Positions 32,329 to 42,456 of a DNA stretch of 64,000 nt are shown here, in pieces; position 1 is the stretch's first letter; every line of letters starts with the position of its first letter. The position numbers and the translations under genes are program-made. Under the pieces are notes generated by a model. That model saw only the letters and a list, made by a program, of their open reading frames with translations. It was not told the origin of the DNA and made no database searches. This stretch comes from Gammaproteobacteria bacterium (lineage in GTDB: Bacteria; Pseudomonadota; Gammaproteobacteria; UBA4575), in contig WTFY01000010.1 in the NCBI GenBank assembly GCA_011523795.1, positions 1 to 64,000 on the forward strand, written 5' to 3'.

Positions 32329-32611
32329 ATTTCCAGGCGCCAGGGCCTGCCAGCCCTTCGCTTTGATATGCAGATTGCCGTATAATGAAACGGCCGGCTA
32401 CCAGGTGCAAGATGAACTTCACGATCCGTTGTTATGGGTGATCTCGAGATTGCCTGATGGCTTGGCTGTTGTTGCACATACATCTGAATCCATCGTGTGG
32501 AAGTAATCAGCTGCTGCAAAGGCGGGCCAGGCACACTCACATATCCTGCAGGCTACTGAACGACCGGCATCCGTACTGGACAATATTGATCAGTGTGACC
32601 AGGAGAGCCCG

Positions 32612-34414
32612 TTGATCACAGCACAGCAATACACCCGCGAATTTGTCCGCCGGTTTATCCCCTACCTGAACTGGGTAGGGGAACTGAAAAATCCTGCGAT
32701 CGTCTGGAAGGATTGCGTGGCAGGACTCACGGTTGCACTGGTGCTGATTCCCCAGTCAATGGCCTATGCGCAGCTTGCCGGGCTGCCCGCCTACTACGGG
32801 CTGTACGCATCATTCCTGCCGGTAATCGTTGCATCCGTGTTCGGCTCCTCGCGCCAGCTGCAGACCGGTCCGGTTGCCGTGGTCTCGCTGATGACGGCGG
32901 CCGCCCTGGAACCGCTGGCCGTGAGCAATCCCGAAGGGTACCTGGTGTATGCAGCCGTGATCGCGATCATGGTGGGCATATTCCAGATGACGCTCGGCCT
33001 GCTGCGCCTCGGAGTGCTGGTCGAGTTTCTGTCCCACCCCGTGGTCATCGGTTTCACCAATGCCGCCGCCATCATCATTGGCGCGTCACAGCTGTCCAAG
33101 CTGTTCGGAGTCACGGCCGAAACCGGCCATCATTTTTACGTGACCATCTGGAACGTGCTGGTCGAAGCCTCGCAGCATACCCACCTGCCAACCCTTGCCA
33201 TGGGTATCCTTGCACTGGCAATCATTTTCGGGTTGAGGCGCTATGCGCCGAAACTCCCCGGGGTGCTGATTTCCGTGGTCGTGACCAGCCTCATCTCCCT
33301 GCTGATCGGATACGAGGACCTGGGTGGCAAGGTCGTGGGACATGTGCCGGCGGGGCTGCCTGCCCTCAACCTGCCCAGTTTCGACATGACGGTTGCTGCA
33401 GGGCTTATCGGCAAAGCCATCGTTATCGCAGTGGTGGGCTACATGGAAGCAATTTCCATCGCGAAAGCGATTGCCGTGCAAACCCGCCAGCGCATTGATG
33501 CCAACCAGGGCCTTGTCGGGCAGGGTCTTGGAAACATCGTTTCGGGCCTGTCCGGCGCATACCCGGTAGCCGGATCCTTTTCCCGTTCCGCGGTCAACAT
33601 GACCGCAGGAGCCAAGACAGGTTTTGCCGCGGTGGTCACCGGAATCCTCGTCGCGGTTTCACTGATCCTGCTGCATTTCGCCCAGTACCTGTATCACCTG
33701 CCCCAGGCCACCCTGGCCGCGGTGATCATTTCCGCGGTAATCAACCTGATCCGGATCAAGCAGATCAAGTATGCCCTGCGCGTGCATCCCCATGACGGGA
33801 TCATCGCCATCCTGACCTTCGCGCTGACCCTGATCCTGGCCCCTCACCTCGAACAGAGCATCTTCGTGGGCGTGCTGCTTTCACTTGGCCTTTTCATGTA
33901 CAGGACCATGCATCCCCACATTTCTGTACTGTCACGCCATCCGGACGGATCGCTGCGCAACGCCCAAGTGAACATCCTCAAAACCTGCCCGAAAATATCC
34001 GTGCTGCGGTTTGAGGGCCCGCTGTTTTTTGCCAGTGCCATGTATTTTGAAGAAAAGGTTCTCGAACGCATATCGGCAAAACCGGATCTCGAGTACATCA
34101 TCATCGATGCCGAGGCGATCACGGAAATCGACGCAACCGGTGAGGATATGCTGCACCAGCTCTCAAGGCGCCTCGTAGCCCTGGGCATCCGGTTTGTGTT
34201 TGCGCGCACCAAACGCCAGGTCATGGATGTTTTCGTGCGTACCGGCTTTGCCGGTCCTGAATGGCTGGATCATTTCTACCGCTCCGACGAGCGCGCGATC
34301 GAGTTTGCGTGGAAAAACATCAAGGACTGCAGCGAAGGGGTTTGCCCTCTTTCGGCCAAGCATGAGTGCCCGGCAAAGCGGCTCACTCCGGACAAGACAC
34401 CAAAGGACGACTAG
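32612..34414 (+). CDS. SulP family anion (sulfate/bicarbonate) transporter with STAS domain
   Basis: 600 aa inner-membrane protein. The SulP core (residues 30-440) contains IPQSMAYAQLAGLPAYYGLYASFLP (shown here in part: IPQSMAYAQLAGLPA), with about 12-14 helices. A C-terminal cytoplasmic STAS domain (about 460-570, DAEAITEIDATGEDML) follows. The TTG start at 32612 is supported by AGGAG about 6 nt upstream. The anion cannot be told from sequence. Its stop overlaps that of trmB on the opposite strand. Confidence 0.92.
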   Translation: MITAQQYTREFVRRFIPYLNWVGELKNPAIVWKDCVAGLTVALVLIPQSMAYAQLAGLPAYYGLYASFLPVIVASVFGSSRQLQTGPVAVVSLMTAAALEPLAVSNPEGYLVYAAVIAIMVGIFQMTLGLLRLGVLVEFLSHPVVIGFTNAAAIIIGASQLSKLFGVTAETGHHFYVTIWNVLVEASQHTHLPTLAMGILALAIIFGLRRYAPKLPGVLISVVVTSLISLLIGYEDLGGKVVGHVPAGLPALNLPSFDMTVAAGLIGKAIVIAVVGYMEAISIAKAIAVQTRQRIDANQGLVGQGLGNIVSGLSGAYPVAGSFSRSAVNMTAGAKTGFAAVVTGILVAVSLILLHFAQYLYHLPQATLAAVIISAVINLIRIKQIKYALRVHPHDGIIAILTFALTLILAPHLEQSIFVGVLLSLGLFMYRTMHPHISVLSRHPDGSLRNAQVNILKTCPKISVLRFEGPLFFASAMYFEEKVLERISAKPDLEYIIIDAEAITEIDATGEDMLHQLSRRLVALGIRFVFARTKRQVMDVFVRTGFAGPEWLDHFYRSDERAIEFAWKNIKDCSEGVCPLSAKHECPAKRLTPDKTPKDD

Positions 34415-35136
34415 CGGGTCTTGCGGTATACCTGGGCAAACACCCGGTGACCCAGCCGGATGCCCCGACGCTCGAATTTCGTGTGTGGCCGATTGCGGAT
34501 CAGGGACGAAACACCTGCCTTCCTGAACGCTGCACTCCGGCCCAGCACGTCCTGAATAACCTCCGCATACGGCTGCCAGTCGGTAGCAATACTCAGCTCC
34601 CCCCGGCTTACAAGCCGTCCTGCGACCAGTTGTACGAACTCCGCCTGGATCAGGCGCCTCTTGTGATGTCTCTTTTTTGGCCACGGATCCGGAAACCAGA
34701 TTAGCACCGCAGCAAGGCTTTCCGGGGCAAGATATTCCCGCAGCACGCGCACCACATCCATGTTCATCACGCGCACGTTCCCAAGTTCGCTTTCATCGAT
34801 CCTCCTCAGCAGCGACCCGATACCGGGCCGGTAGACCTCGACACCCAGAAAATTCAGGTGCGGATACCTGCATCCGAGCAGGGCCAGGGCCTCGCCGTCC
34901 CCAAACCCGATGTCCAGCACGACCGGCCGTAAATTGCCAAAGAGTGCGCCCAGGTCAAGCGGGCCCTGTCCGGGCTCGATGCCGTAGTGTGGCCAGTGGT
35001 GCTCGAAGGCCGCCTGCTGGCCTTTCGTGAAGCGCCCCTCACGAATGACATAGCTGCGAACGCTGGGGCGTGACTTCAGCAACGAAAGCCCGTGCCTAGA
35101 CAATCGCGTCGTGGAGGGGGGAAGAGGCGGATGCAT
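34411..35136 (-). CDS. trmB: tRNA (guanine-N7-)-methyltransferase
   Basis: Class I SAM methyltransferase that makes m7G46 in tRNA. 241 aa from the ATG at 35136; a longer frame to 35193 lies within thiG and is unlikely. Motifs: [13 protein letters not shown] (SAM), [10 protein letters not shown], and [16 protein letters not shown] (catalytic). It overlaps the 3' end of thiG by 41 bp. Confidence 0.94.
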   Translation of the reverse strand: MHPPLPPSTTRLSRHGLSLLKSRPSVRSYVIREGRFTKGQQAAFEHHWPHYGIEPGQGPLDLGALFGNLRPVVLDIGFGDGEALALLGCRYPHLNFLGVEVYRPGIGSLLRRIDESELGNVRVMNMDVVRVLREYLAPESLAAVLIWFPDPWPKKRHHKRRLIQAEFVQLVAGRLVSRGELSIATDWQPYAEVIQDVLGRSAAFRKAGVSSLIRNRPHTKFERRGIRLGHRVFAQVYRKTR

Positions 35137-35908
35137 GACGCCGCCTTGGCATGCGCCCTGCAAGGAAGGCCATACGGCCTGCCAGCACGGCATGCTGCAT
35201 GGATGCAGCCATGAGCACAGGATCGCGTGCCTCAGCGATGGCGGTGTTCATGAGCACGCCATCACATCCCAGTTCCATCGCGATGGCGGCATCCGAAGCG
35301 GTACCGACCCCGGCGTCCACCAGGATCGGCACGCCGGCATTCTCGACAATTTCCAAAACGTTGCCAGGGTTGCGGATCCCCTGACCCGAGCCGATGGGTG
35401 CCGCGAGCGGCATGACCGCGATGCATCCCAGTTCCTCCAGCTTGCGGGCGACTACCGGATCGTCATTGGTGTACACCATCACCTGGAAACCATCCCGAAC
35501 CAGGGTGGTGGCGGCATCAAGGGTTTCGACGACATTCGGATAGAGGGTTTTCTCATCTCCCAGCACCTCCAGCTTGACCAGGGAATGTCCATCAAGCAGT
35601 TCCCGGGCAAGGCGACAGGTACGAACCGCCTCTGCGGCGCTGTAGCATCCGGCGGTATTGGGCAGAATCGTGAATTCATCCGGAGGAATCACGTCCAGCA
35701 GGTTGGGCGCATTTTTTTCTTGTCCGATGTTGGTCCTTCGAATCGCAACGGTCACGATTTCAGCGCCGCTTGCAACAATGGCCGCACGGGTTTCCTGCAA
35801 ATCCCTGTACTTCCCGGTACCGACCAGCAAGCGCGAGCGGTATGACCGGCCTGCCACCACAAGCCTGTCGGCATCATCGTCCGAAACGGGTTCCTGTACA
35901 GGGTTCAT
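35096..35908 (-). CDS. thiG: Thiazole synthase
   Basis: Builds the thiazole phosphate of thiamine from DXP, dehydroglycine and ThiS-thiocarboxylate. 270 aa (beta/alpha)8 barrel: [27 protein letters not shown] (Schiff-base lysine region), [13 protein letters not shown]. It belongs to a split thi locus with thiS (same strand, interrupted by an exonuclease gene) and divergent thiO. No TPP riboswitch is visible upstream. Confidence 0.96.
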   Translation of the reverse strand: MNPVQEPVSDDDADRLVVAGRSYRSRLLVGTGKYRDLQETRAAIVASGAEIVTVAIRRTNIGQEKNAPNLLDVIPPDEFTILPNTAGCYSAAEAVRTCRLARELLDGHSLVKLEVLGDEKTLYPNVVETLDAATTLVRDGFQVMVYTNDDPVVARKLEELGCIAVMPLAAPIGSGQGIRNPGNVLEIVENAGVPILVDAGVGTASDAAIAMELGCDGVLMNTAIAEARDPVLMAASMQHAVLAGRMAFLAGRMPRRRHASASSPLHDAIV

Positions 35909-36015
35909 GCCTGGGTATCCGGTAGATTGGTATTCATGGCTTGCTGTCTATCATACCACCGTCCGCGCGAACCGAGTCACGGGCCGGCGAAAGGCCAGGC
36001 TGCAAGCCGAGGGTG

Positions 36016-36540
36016 TCATGAAGACTGTACCTGGGCCCTGAGAACGGCCAGCGTGATCCAGCAGTCCCCGAGTGCACGGTGATCCTGTACCTCGGCCACG
36101 CCCCGGCGTTGCGCCACATCCAGAAGCCGGTGACTGGTGTAGTGCGGGCACAGGCTGCGGTGGTCGGACACCAAGTCCCGCCACCGGATACGCGGCAGCA
36201 CCAAACCATACTTGGTTGCCGACTGCTCCAGCAGCCGCTGGTCGAAAGGTGCATTCCATGCACAGACAGCCGAGGCGCTGTGCAATACCTGCATGAGCCG
36301 GTCATGCACCCGGTCATAACCGGGCTTGTCAGCCAGCATTTCATTGGTGATGCCGTGAATCCGTACCGCCGCTGCTTCAACTTCGACGGTAGGCCGGATC
36401 AGCTCGCTGAAACGGACTTCCCCCCTCGTGTTGATCACGGCCACCTCCACTACTTCGTGGTGCGGCTTCAGGCCAGTGGTCTCGGTGTCCAGGATCAGGA
36501 CATCCTCACGGTCCAGCAGTGTCGACCAGGCAGTCATCAA
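36016..36540 (-). CDS. DnaQ-like 3'-5' exonuclease (DEDDh)
   Basis: 174 aa stand-alone exonuclease domain. ExoI motif ILDTETTGL, ExoII AWNAPFDQRLL, ExoIII HRALGDCWITL. These provide the D-E-D-D-H metal and base residues. It resembles DNA polymerase III epsilon or RNase T-type domains but lacks the epsilon C-terminal region. The role (DNA repair or RNA trimming) is not resolvable. It lies between thiS and thiG. Confidence 0.88.
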   Translation of the reverse strand: MMTAWSTLLDREDVLILDTETTGLKPHHEVVEVAVINTRGEVRFSELIRPTVEVEAAAVRIHGITNEMLADKPGYDRVHDRLMQVLHSASAVCAWNAPFDQRLLEQSATKYGLVLPRIRWRDLVSDHRSLCPHYTSHRLLDVAQRRGVAEVQDHRALGDCWITLAVLRAQVQSS

Positions 36541-36660
36541 TGGTGTCTCATCTCCCAGGTTCTACAGGTTGCCAGCAAACCGTCTTCAAGCAAACAAAGT
36601 TTCATGTCTGCCAGCACTTTGCCGAATCCCCGTTAATTCCAAACGTTACCGGTGGTACCG

Positions 36661-36861
36661 CTATCCGCCGCCAATGGCATGGATGATTTCGACACGATCC
36701 CCGGCGCGCAATTCGTGGGTGGCAAAGGCGCTGCGCGCCACGACTTGTCGGTTCACTTCCAGGGCAACCCGCCGGCCCTCAAGGCCAAGCTTTCCAATCA
36801 AGCCGGCTGCTGTCAGCCCTTCGGAAACTTCTTCCTGGTTGCCATTCAAAATGATCTGCAT
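36661..36861 (-). CDS. thiS: Sulfur carrier protein ThiS
   Basis: 66 aa ubiquitin-fold protein with the C-terminal di-glycine tail (EIIHAIGGG) that is thiocarboxylated to donate sulfur to thiazole synthase. The start at 36861 gives MQIILNGNQ; the long frame extending into thiO on the other strand is spurious. It is divergent from thiO, 67 bp apart. Confidence 0.93.
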   Translation of the reverse strand: MQIILNGNQEEVSEGLTAAGLIGKLGLEGRRVALEVNRQVVARSAFATHELRAGDRVEIIHAIGGG

Positions 36862-36928
36862 GCAGTCTTCTCTCGCACAGCCTGTCTCTATAACCGCTAT
36901 AATCCGCAAACCTTCCGTTGAGTTCAAG

Positions 36929-38041
36929 ATGTTCATGGCACATGATGTAATCGTGGTCGGCGGCGGACTGATCGGGATGATCACTGCGCGCACCCTGCGG
37001 CTTGCAGGGCTGGATGTAGTCCTGCTTGAGAAAAACCGGCTGGGCAAACAGGCCAGTTGGGCTGCAGGGGGGATCCTGGCCAAGCTGCATCCCTGGCAGC
37101 AGAGTGAAGGCATGCGAAAACTGATTCATGCCGGACAGGCCGCCTTTCCGGGCTTCGTTGCTGAACTGCAGGATGAGACCGGTGTCGATTCCCAGCTGCT
37201 GCAAAGCGGCATGCTGATCACCAACCTTGAACAACAGGAGGCTGCACTGGCCTGGGGCCGAAAACACAGGATGCAGATCGAACTGGTTCACCGCAGTGCC
37301 CTGGCAAAGCTGGAACCCGGGCTGGCAAAAACCATTGATGCAGCCCTGCACGTCCCATCCACCATGCAAGTACAGCCCAGGCTGCTCATCGAGGCCACAC
37401 GAAAGTCCCTGGAACTGCATGGCGTGCAGGTCCTTGAAAGAGTCATGGTGACCGGGCTGCATGCCAAAGCCTCAAGGCTCACCGGCGTGGAGACGAACCA
37501 TGGCAGCATGCATGCCGGACAAGTCATGCTGTGCAATGGTGCCTGGGCCGGGCAGCTCTTGCAGACGCTGAGCCGGGGCCACACGGATATCGAACCGGTT
37601 CGAGGGCAGATACTGCTCTTCAAGCCCTCCCGCCCCCTGTTGTCACGCATTCTCGTCAGTGCGGATCATTACCTGATCCCGCGCAATGACCTGTACATCC
37701 TGTGCGGCAGCACGATGGAGCATGTGGGATTCGACGATACGGTGACAGCGGACGCAAGAAATTCCATTCATGCGCAGGCCAGCAAGCTTTGTCCCCAGCT
37801 GGAGAATGAAGTGCCGGTGAAACACTGGGCCGGACTGCGCCCGGGGACAGCGCGAGACGTGCCGTACATCTGTGTCCACCCGGAATTTGAAAACCTGTAC
37901 ATCAATGCCGGGCATTTCCGGTACGGAATCGTCATGAGCATACCCTCTGCAGAAATTGCCTGTGACCTGGTGATGGACAGACCCTCTGCTTTCCAGACGG
38001 GGCTGTACGACTGGCTTCACGCGGGCACTGGCCCCCGATGA
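36929..38041 (+). CDS. thiO: Glycine oxidase ThiO
   Basis: FAD-dependent amine oxidase that makes the dehydroglycine needed by thiazole synthase. 370 aa from 36929 (a second ATG at 36935 is equally possible). DAO-fold GxGxxG motif VVGGGLIGMITA, QASWAAGGILAKLHPW near the active site, and a C-terminal GHFRYGIVMSIPSA FAD motif. The presence of ThiO instead of ThiH implies an aerobic route to thiazole. Confidence 0.94.
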   Translation: MFMAHDVIVVGGGLIGMITARTLRLAGLDVVLLEKNRLGKQASWAAGGILAKLHPWQQSEGMRKLIHAGQAAFPGFVAELQDETGVDSQLLQSGMLITNLEQQEAALAWGRKHRMQIELVHRSALAKLEPGLAKTIDAALHVPSTMQVQPRLLIEATRKSLELHGVQVLERVMVTGLHAKASRLTGVETNHGSMHAGQVMLCNGAWAGQLLQTLSRGHTDIEPVRGQILLFKPSRPLLSRILVSADHYLIPRNDLYILCGSTMEHVGFDDTVTADARNSIHAQASKLCPQLENEVPVKHWAGLRPGTARDVPYICVHPEFENLYINAGHFRYGIVMSIPSAEIACDLVMDRPSAFQTGLYDWLHAGTGPR

Positions 38042-38130
38042 ATCGGGTGCAGTGTACAGCAGGACTGCCTGAATCCCTATGCACAGGAGATTCTGATACC
38101 CTCATCCGCTGGGTCTGTACCGATCAAATC

Positions 38131-38159
38131 TGTACAACTCTCCTGTAACACGCTATAAC
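38131..38159 (+). promoter_or_regulatory. Predicted promoter of tRNA-Thr
   Basis: TGTACA (weak -35), 17-bp spacer and TATAAC (38154-38159) end 10 bp before the mature tRNA 5' end. Confidence 0.5.
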
Positions 38160-38169
38160 CTGAATCCGT

Positions 38170-38245
<76 letters not shown>

Positions 38246-38603
38246 GTTAAATCAATAAGCCAAATAATATAAAACCAAGAAACGACCGCACAAGGGAGTG
38301 GCCGTTTCACGGGAAAGAACAATTTACAAGTCATATCCAAGACTGTGAGCACAAATCCTCTGAATTGCTGAGAAGGCAGCATAATCAAGATCTGTTTGTA
38401 GTGGCGTGTAATCGCTTCAAGCACTGACGTCCTTCCCATTACCTGATGTGCCAGTTTGAAGCCAGTCACACGAAATGTAGTCATTTCTGAGTGTGACACT
38501 GCTGGTCTGGTTCAGCTACACATATTTGGTTTCACTCGTCAAAAATGACTATAGTACAGAACTCAAGAGCTACATTTCCCCATACCTCTACATCATTACA
38601 AAC
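38246..38603. other. Intergenic region after tRNA-Thr
   Basis: No supported gene. The minus-strand open frame across the tRNA is the familiar spurious translation of a tRNA. A weak inverted repeat (AAACGACC ... GGCCGTTT, 38280-38310) could be a tRNA terminator but lacks a T-run. No integrase or direct repeat of the tRNA end is visible. Confidence 0.5.
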
Positions 38604-39110
38604 ATGAAGCCTTTTCAAGTTAGGATTCCAAGCTGTTCAGCATCAATACTGTTTGCAGGATTGTTAATCTTAACGTTCGGAGTTCAAGCTGATGACCCTA
38701 TGAGCCTGACTCACAGGAATCTATTTGCTTTATGCACTCCAATGAATTTCATCGTTGAACCAATTGATGAACGTCAATCTCAGAAAATAGGACTGACCAG
38801 TAAAACCATCGAAGATGAAATCGAAGATCGCCTGCGTGCAGCTGACCTTTACAATGCTAGTGCAAGCCAGTACCTAAGTGTTCACTTGAACTTGTCTGAT
38901 ACCGGTGAATTCTTTGGCCCTAGCCTGAGTTTGAATCGGTATGTCAACAATATGGGGTTTGGGATAGGTGGATTTGTTACTGTATGGAACACCAATACTG
39001 TAGGAATGCATGGTGGGAACAGCAAGCATATTACAGGCTCCGTCATACTACAGGTTGAGAATTTCATTACAGATTACTTGCGTGTGAATGAAACGGAGTG
39101 TGGTCAGTAA
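38604..39110 (+). CDS. Secreted protein of unknown function
   Basis: 168 aa from the ATG at 38604, which gives a clear Sec signal peptide (SASILFAGLLILTFGVQA, cleavage before DDP). The upstream extension to 38493 has no signal and is not supported. The mature part is mixed alpha/beta with a glycine-rich stretch (NNMGFGIGGFVTVWNT) and three cysteines. I do not recognise a family. It is more AT-rich than its neighbours, suggesting recent acquisition (inference by eye). Confidence 0.65.
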   Translation: MKPFQVRIPSCSASILFAGLLILTFGVQADDPMSLTHRNLFALCTPMNFIVEPIDERQSQKIGLTSKTIEDEIEDRLRAADLYNASASQYLSVHLNLSDTGEFFGPSLSLNRYVNNMGFGIGGFVTVWNTNTVGMHGGNSKHITGSVILQVENFITDYLRVNETECGQ

Positions 39111-39349
39111 TAGCCAGGAAATTTACTTGGCTGAATGAGCTGGTGATTGCCTCGCTCTGAAATGGTTCCCAACTACCATGGCATCCCCCATGATTTCCTC
39201 CACTCTTTTACTAAGCCGGCATGGCGCTCTTCTGGAATGAAAAATGGAACCTGCTGCCAGCATCAACTGGGGCAGTACAAAAATAAAATGCCCTTCCTGA
39301 TTGTATAATTCCTGCTCCTGAGACAAGCGGCAGCTGTTTTGGGAGTTAT

Positions 39350-39829
39350 TCAGGGTGAATTCGACTGTTCAGCTTTTGTGCGCATCACCTGAAGTTCACG
39401 CACACGTTCCGACCAGGTCGATTTGATAAACGCAAGGATGTCCCAGATCTCCTGATCGCTGAGCACTTGGCCGAATCCTGGCATGCCGCTTTTGATATTC
39501 TCGAGTCCCCGTGCAGCGAATGTAGCCTTGCCGCCATACTTCGTGTAAGTAAACAGCAATCCGTCCCCATGATGCCAGGTATGACCCGTCTCATCATGAG
39601 GAGGTGCCGGGAACAATCCTCCAGCACCCTCTTTACGCCAGTCTTTTTGACCTTCCAGGCGAACTCCGTGACAGGAAGCACAATTTTTGGCATAGAGAAT
39701 TTTGCCAGTTCCTATATCTACGACTTGTGGTTGCACCGGCACACTTGGACGAGCAGCCAGAAGGCCATTTACCACAAGTGCAAAACCAGCTAAAACTACA
39801 ACATTAGCAATCAGGATAACCGGTTTCAT
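39350..39829 (-). CDS. Membrane-anchored or secreted c-type cytochrome
   Basis: 159 aa class I monoheme cytochrome. An N-terminal hydrophobic helix (VILIANVVVLAGFALVVNGL) is followed by the heme motif CASCH (in YAKNCASCHGVRLEGQ) and a distal methionine in GMPGFGQVLSD. Its ATG overlaps the multicopper oxidase stop (ATGA), so the two are translated together. It probably carries electrons to or from the oxidase or the respiratory chain. Confidence 0.88.
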   Translation of the reverse strand: MKPVILIANVVVLAGFALVVNGLLAARPSVPVQPQVVDIGTGKILYAKNCASCHGVRLEGQKDWRKEGAGGLFPAPPHDETGHTWHHGDGLLFTYTKYGGKATFAARGLENIKSGMPGFGQVLSDQEIWDILAFIKSTWSERVRELQVMRTKAEQSNSP

Positions 39830-41217
39830 GACCGAACCCTGATCCACGTCTTCATGCCTGAATCCTGATGTGACAACGTGTGGCAGTGAAACAACCAGTT
39901 GCCTGGATTGTCAGCAACAAAGGCGATTTCACGAGTCTCTCCACGAAAGATCAGAAGTGTATCGCGCATGGGCCCTGTCCTTTCATTCCCATCAATCTCA
40001 CAGAAATGCTGACCGTGAAGGTGCATGCCGTGTGGGAATACAGTGTCATTCTCAATGACAAGCCGTACTGTTTCACCGCGCGCTACATCAACCAAAGGTT
40101 TTTCAGTCTGTCCTACTGTGCCATTGAAAGCCCAAAACTGGTTGGCCTGGGCAAGCCGACGAAACGATATGCGTTCACCATCCAGAATGGCATGGCGCAT
40201 CCTGCCCATCGCACCTCCCTCCATGACAAGCCGTACTTTCACAGATTCAGAAAGACGGCTGGGTACTTGCTGAGAGTTTGATGGAAGGGCCCGGGGTGCA
40301 GGCCGTAGAGTGGAACTGGCAACACCCTTAACCGGGATACTGATCTGTGCGTGGGCCTGCTTGTTTTCGAAACGTGCAAGGTAGGCCGTATCACCCGGTT
40401 CTGCAGTGACATCAACTATCAGGTCAGCCCGCTGGGCCGGTGCCAGGAAAAACATGTCGACAACTGGCTCAGGCGTTTCAAGCGGCATCCCGTCGAGTGC
40501 CATCGTCCAGCCTTGAAGGCCGACTAGCGCAAGCGGAAAAATACGTGCATTCGCCGCGTTGATTAGTCGAAGCCTGAATCGTTCATGCTGACGAGCAGGC
40601 AAAATGAAATCCGACTGACCATTGGTGGTGATGAAGTTACCATTACGCCCTGCATGCGAACGGTCATGCCTGGACATGAAGTCGGGGGATAACTGACCGT
40701 TTTCCTGCAACAGCCAGTCATCAAGAATCAGAGTCTCTTCGCGATCAATTTCCGGGGCCGTCGGTTCCTCTACAATGAGTGCACCGTACAGGCCGCGCGC
40801 TACCTGTTCGGTCGAGCGTGCATGGGAATGGTACCAATAGGTTCCTGCATCAGGCACCTCGAAGTCATATTCGAAGCTGCTACCAGGGGATACAGCTTCC
40901 TGTGTAAGTCCAGGTACACCATCCATTCGGTTATCAATGTGAATCCCGTGCCAGTGTACCGAGGTGGGTTCCGCCAAACTGTTAACCAACCTGCGGTGTA
41001 TACGAGAACCTTGTGCAACCCTGATTTCAGGACCTGGAACTTTGCCACCGTACCCCCAGACTTCTGTTGCTGGATATGAATCAGGCAGTAACTGAACCCT
41101 TCCAAACATTGGTTCGAGAACTTCGGGACTTCCGCTTGCATCACCGAACCGTGGGTGAACAACCATCGGCATGACGGCAAGTGATGCCATCCCCTTCAAC
41201 AAGTTTCGTCTCGTCAT
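39826..41217 (-). CDS. Multicopper oxidase with Tat signal (CopA/CueO-like)
   Basis: 463 aa from MTRRNLLKG at 41217; start codons at 41223 and 41229 are alternatives. The twin-arginine signal TRRNLLKGMASLAVMP indicates export of the folded, copper-loaded enzyme. Copper ligands: HWHGIHIDN, WYHSHARS, HPHGMHLHGQHF and HCHTLSHQDSGM, the complete T1/T2/T3 set. It is coupled to a cytochrome c and near a Met-rich EF-hand protein. Substrate could be Cu(I), Mn(II), Fe(II) or a phenol; copper detoxification is the simplest reading. Confidence 0.92.
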   Translation of the reverse strand: MTRRNLLKGMASLAVMPMVVHPRFGDASGSPEVLEPMFGRVQLLPDSYPATEVWGYGGKVPGPEIRVAQGSRIHRRLVNSLAEPTSVHWHGIHIDNRMDGVPGLTQEAVSPGSSFEYDFEVPDAGTYWYHSHARSTEQVARGLYGALIVEEPTAPEIDREETLILDDWLLQENGQLSPDFMSRHDRSHAGRNGNFITTNGQSDFILPARQHERFRLRLINAANARIFPLALVGLQGWTMALDGMPLETPEPVVDMFFLAPAQRADLIVDVTAEPGDTAYLARFENKQAHAQISIPVKGVASSTLRPAPRALPSNSQQVPSRLSESVKVRLVMEGGAMGRMRHAILDGERISFRRLAQANQFWAFNGTVGQTEKPLVDVARGETVRLVIENDTVFPHGMHLHGQHFCEIDGNERTGPMRDTLLIFRGETREIAFVADNPGNWLFHCHTLSHQDSGMKTWIRVRS

Positions 41218-41229
41218 GAACATCGTCAT

Positions 41230-41559
41230 ATATGCATCATATCGAGCAGGTTTACTCCACACCAAACGTTGTATGGCTGACTGGCCTGCACCCGATAAAA
41301 CTGTATGGCAAGTCTGAAAAAAACTGGGTATGCACAATGAAGTTAAGGTTTTTGCTTATTTCTATGGATCTCCCAATTCAATCTTGTGTCCTGGGCAAGT
41401 CGTCAAATTCAGAAAAGACATCCTTTATGAGATCCTGCGTACCTTAGAGTGCCAGACAAGCGTGAAAGTTCTACAAATTTTCCCTGCCCTCTATGCATGA
41501 AGCCTCTTGGAGGCTTGCCGAATGTGGAGAGAGTTGTGTACCTGTTTTCATAACAAGCT
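41230..41559. other. Intergenic region upstream of the oxidase
   Basis: No gene supported. Contains a perfect 7-bp hairpin AAGCCTC-ttg-GAGGCTT (41500-41516) downstream of the EF-hand gene. Neither side carries a T-run, so terminator function is only possible. Confidence 0.4.
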
Positions 41560-42132
41560 TCAGTTGTTCTTTGGTTCAATCAAATCTCCACCCATCATGC
41601 CACCTGCGCCAGACATCATTGGACACATCTCCAGCCGCTTGGTCAGTTCACCCATCTCGTCGGAGGTGATCTGTCCATCCCCGTCAGCATCAAGATGCTC
41701 GAACCGCTCCATCATCATCTCGTGGGTCATCGTGTTATGCAGGGCTTCAAATTCTTCAATGGACAGCATGCCGTTGCTATCTGTATCAAATTCCTCAAAC
41801 CGTGTCTGTAGTGTGCTTCGAAGTTTCTCTGCTGACGGCATTCCCATCATGTTGTTACCCATCATCATGAGCATCATGTCCATATCCATCATATCCATAC
41901 CTGGCATGCCGTTCATCATACCCATTTGTCCCATACCCGGGGCCCCGCTCATCATCCCGCCACGCATGCGCATAATTTTCTGCATCTTGTCTAGTCGGCC
42001 TTTTTCCATGGGTACTACAGTTGAAGCGTCCGGGGAATCAGCCTCTTGACCATGGTCGGGATCGGATAGCGCTATCCCTGAGAGCAGCATTGACAGCGCA
42101 ATTGCAATTGGAAGATTTGAAAATTTGAACAT
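41560..42132 (-). CDS. Periplasmic Met-rich EF-hand protein
   Basis: 190 aa. Signal peptide (IAIALSMLLSGIALS), then a methionine/glycine-rich region (about residues 48-100, with runs such as MMNGMPGMDMMDMDMM) of the kind used to bind Cu(I). Two EF-hand loops follow, DTDSNGMLSIEE and DADGDGQITSDE, and a second Met-rich tail (CPMMSGAGGMMGG). A good ribosome binding site (AAGGAG) precedes the ATG. With the oxidase and cytochrome it suggests a periplasmic copper-handling unit (inference). Confidence 0.8.
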   Translation of the reverse strand: MFKFSNLPIAIALSMLLSGIALSDPDHGQEADSPDASTVVPMEKGRLDKMQKIMRMRGGMMSGAPGMGQMGMMNGMPGMDMMDMDMMLMMMGNNMMGMPSAEKLRSTLQTRFEEFDTDSNGMLSIEEFEALHNTMTHEMMMERFEHLDADGDGQITSDEMGELTKRLEMCPMMSGAGGMMGGDLIEPKNN

Positions 42133-42456
42133 TACATTCTCCTTGTTGATTTCGATGTTACTCAGGTTAAATTGCTGATTCGAAGCCTAAGGCTGAACAT
42201 CCGGGAAATTGTATCTATCTGTAGATGATAGCTTAAGTACTGTTGCAAAAATTTTTCTGAAACAAGAGTGAAGCTAGCATGCGATTGAAAGCCATCCAAA
42301 TTTAGTGCCAGTGCCAATGTGAATCAGCTAATGATGGTCTTTCCCCCGAAACCGATCCGGGCAAGGCGCGAAAAATCCCGTTATGATGTCTGACCGGCAA
42401 GTATCCTTTACGGGATGCCCTCAGGTCATGTTAACCTAGTATTAGCGAGTTGCCTC
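42133..42456. other. Divergent intergenic region (EF-hand gene / TonB receptor)
   Basis: AT-rich, no gene supported. It must hold the promoters of both flanking genes. A GTACTGTTGCAAAAA string (42237-42251) recalls IS6-type ends but has no partner, so I do not call an insertion sequence. Confidence 0.4.

Noticed and set aside
36861-36929. TPP riboswitch upstream of thiS or thiO
   Set aside because: The intergenic space is only 67 bp and lacks the conserved CTGAGA and ACCTGA elements; none found upstream of thiG either.
39123-39326. 67-codon minus-strand open frame
   Set aside because: No ribosome binding site, no recognisable domain and low-information composition in an AT-rich gap.
42237-42251. 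GTACTGTTGCAAAAA, similar to IS6-family terminal repeats
   Set aside because: No second end, no transposase and no target duplication are visible.
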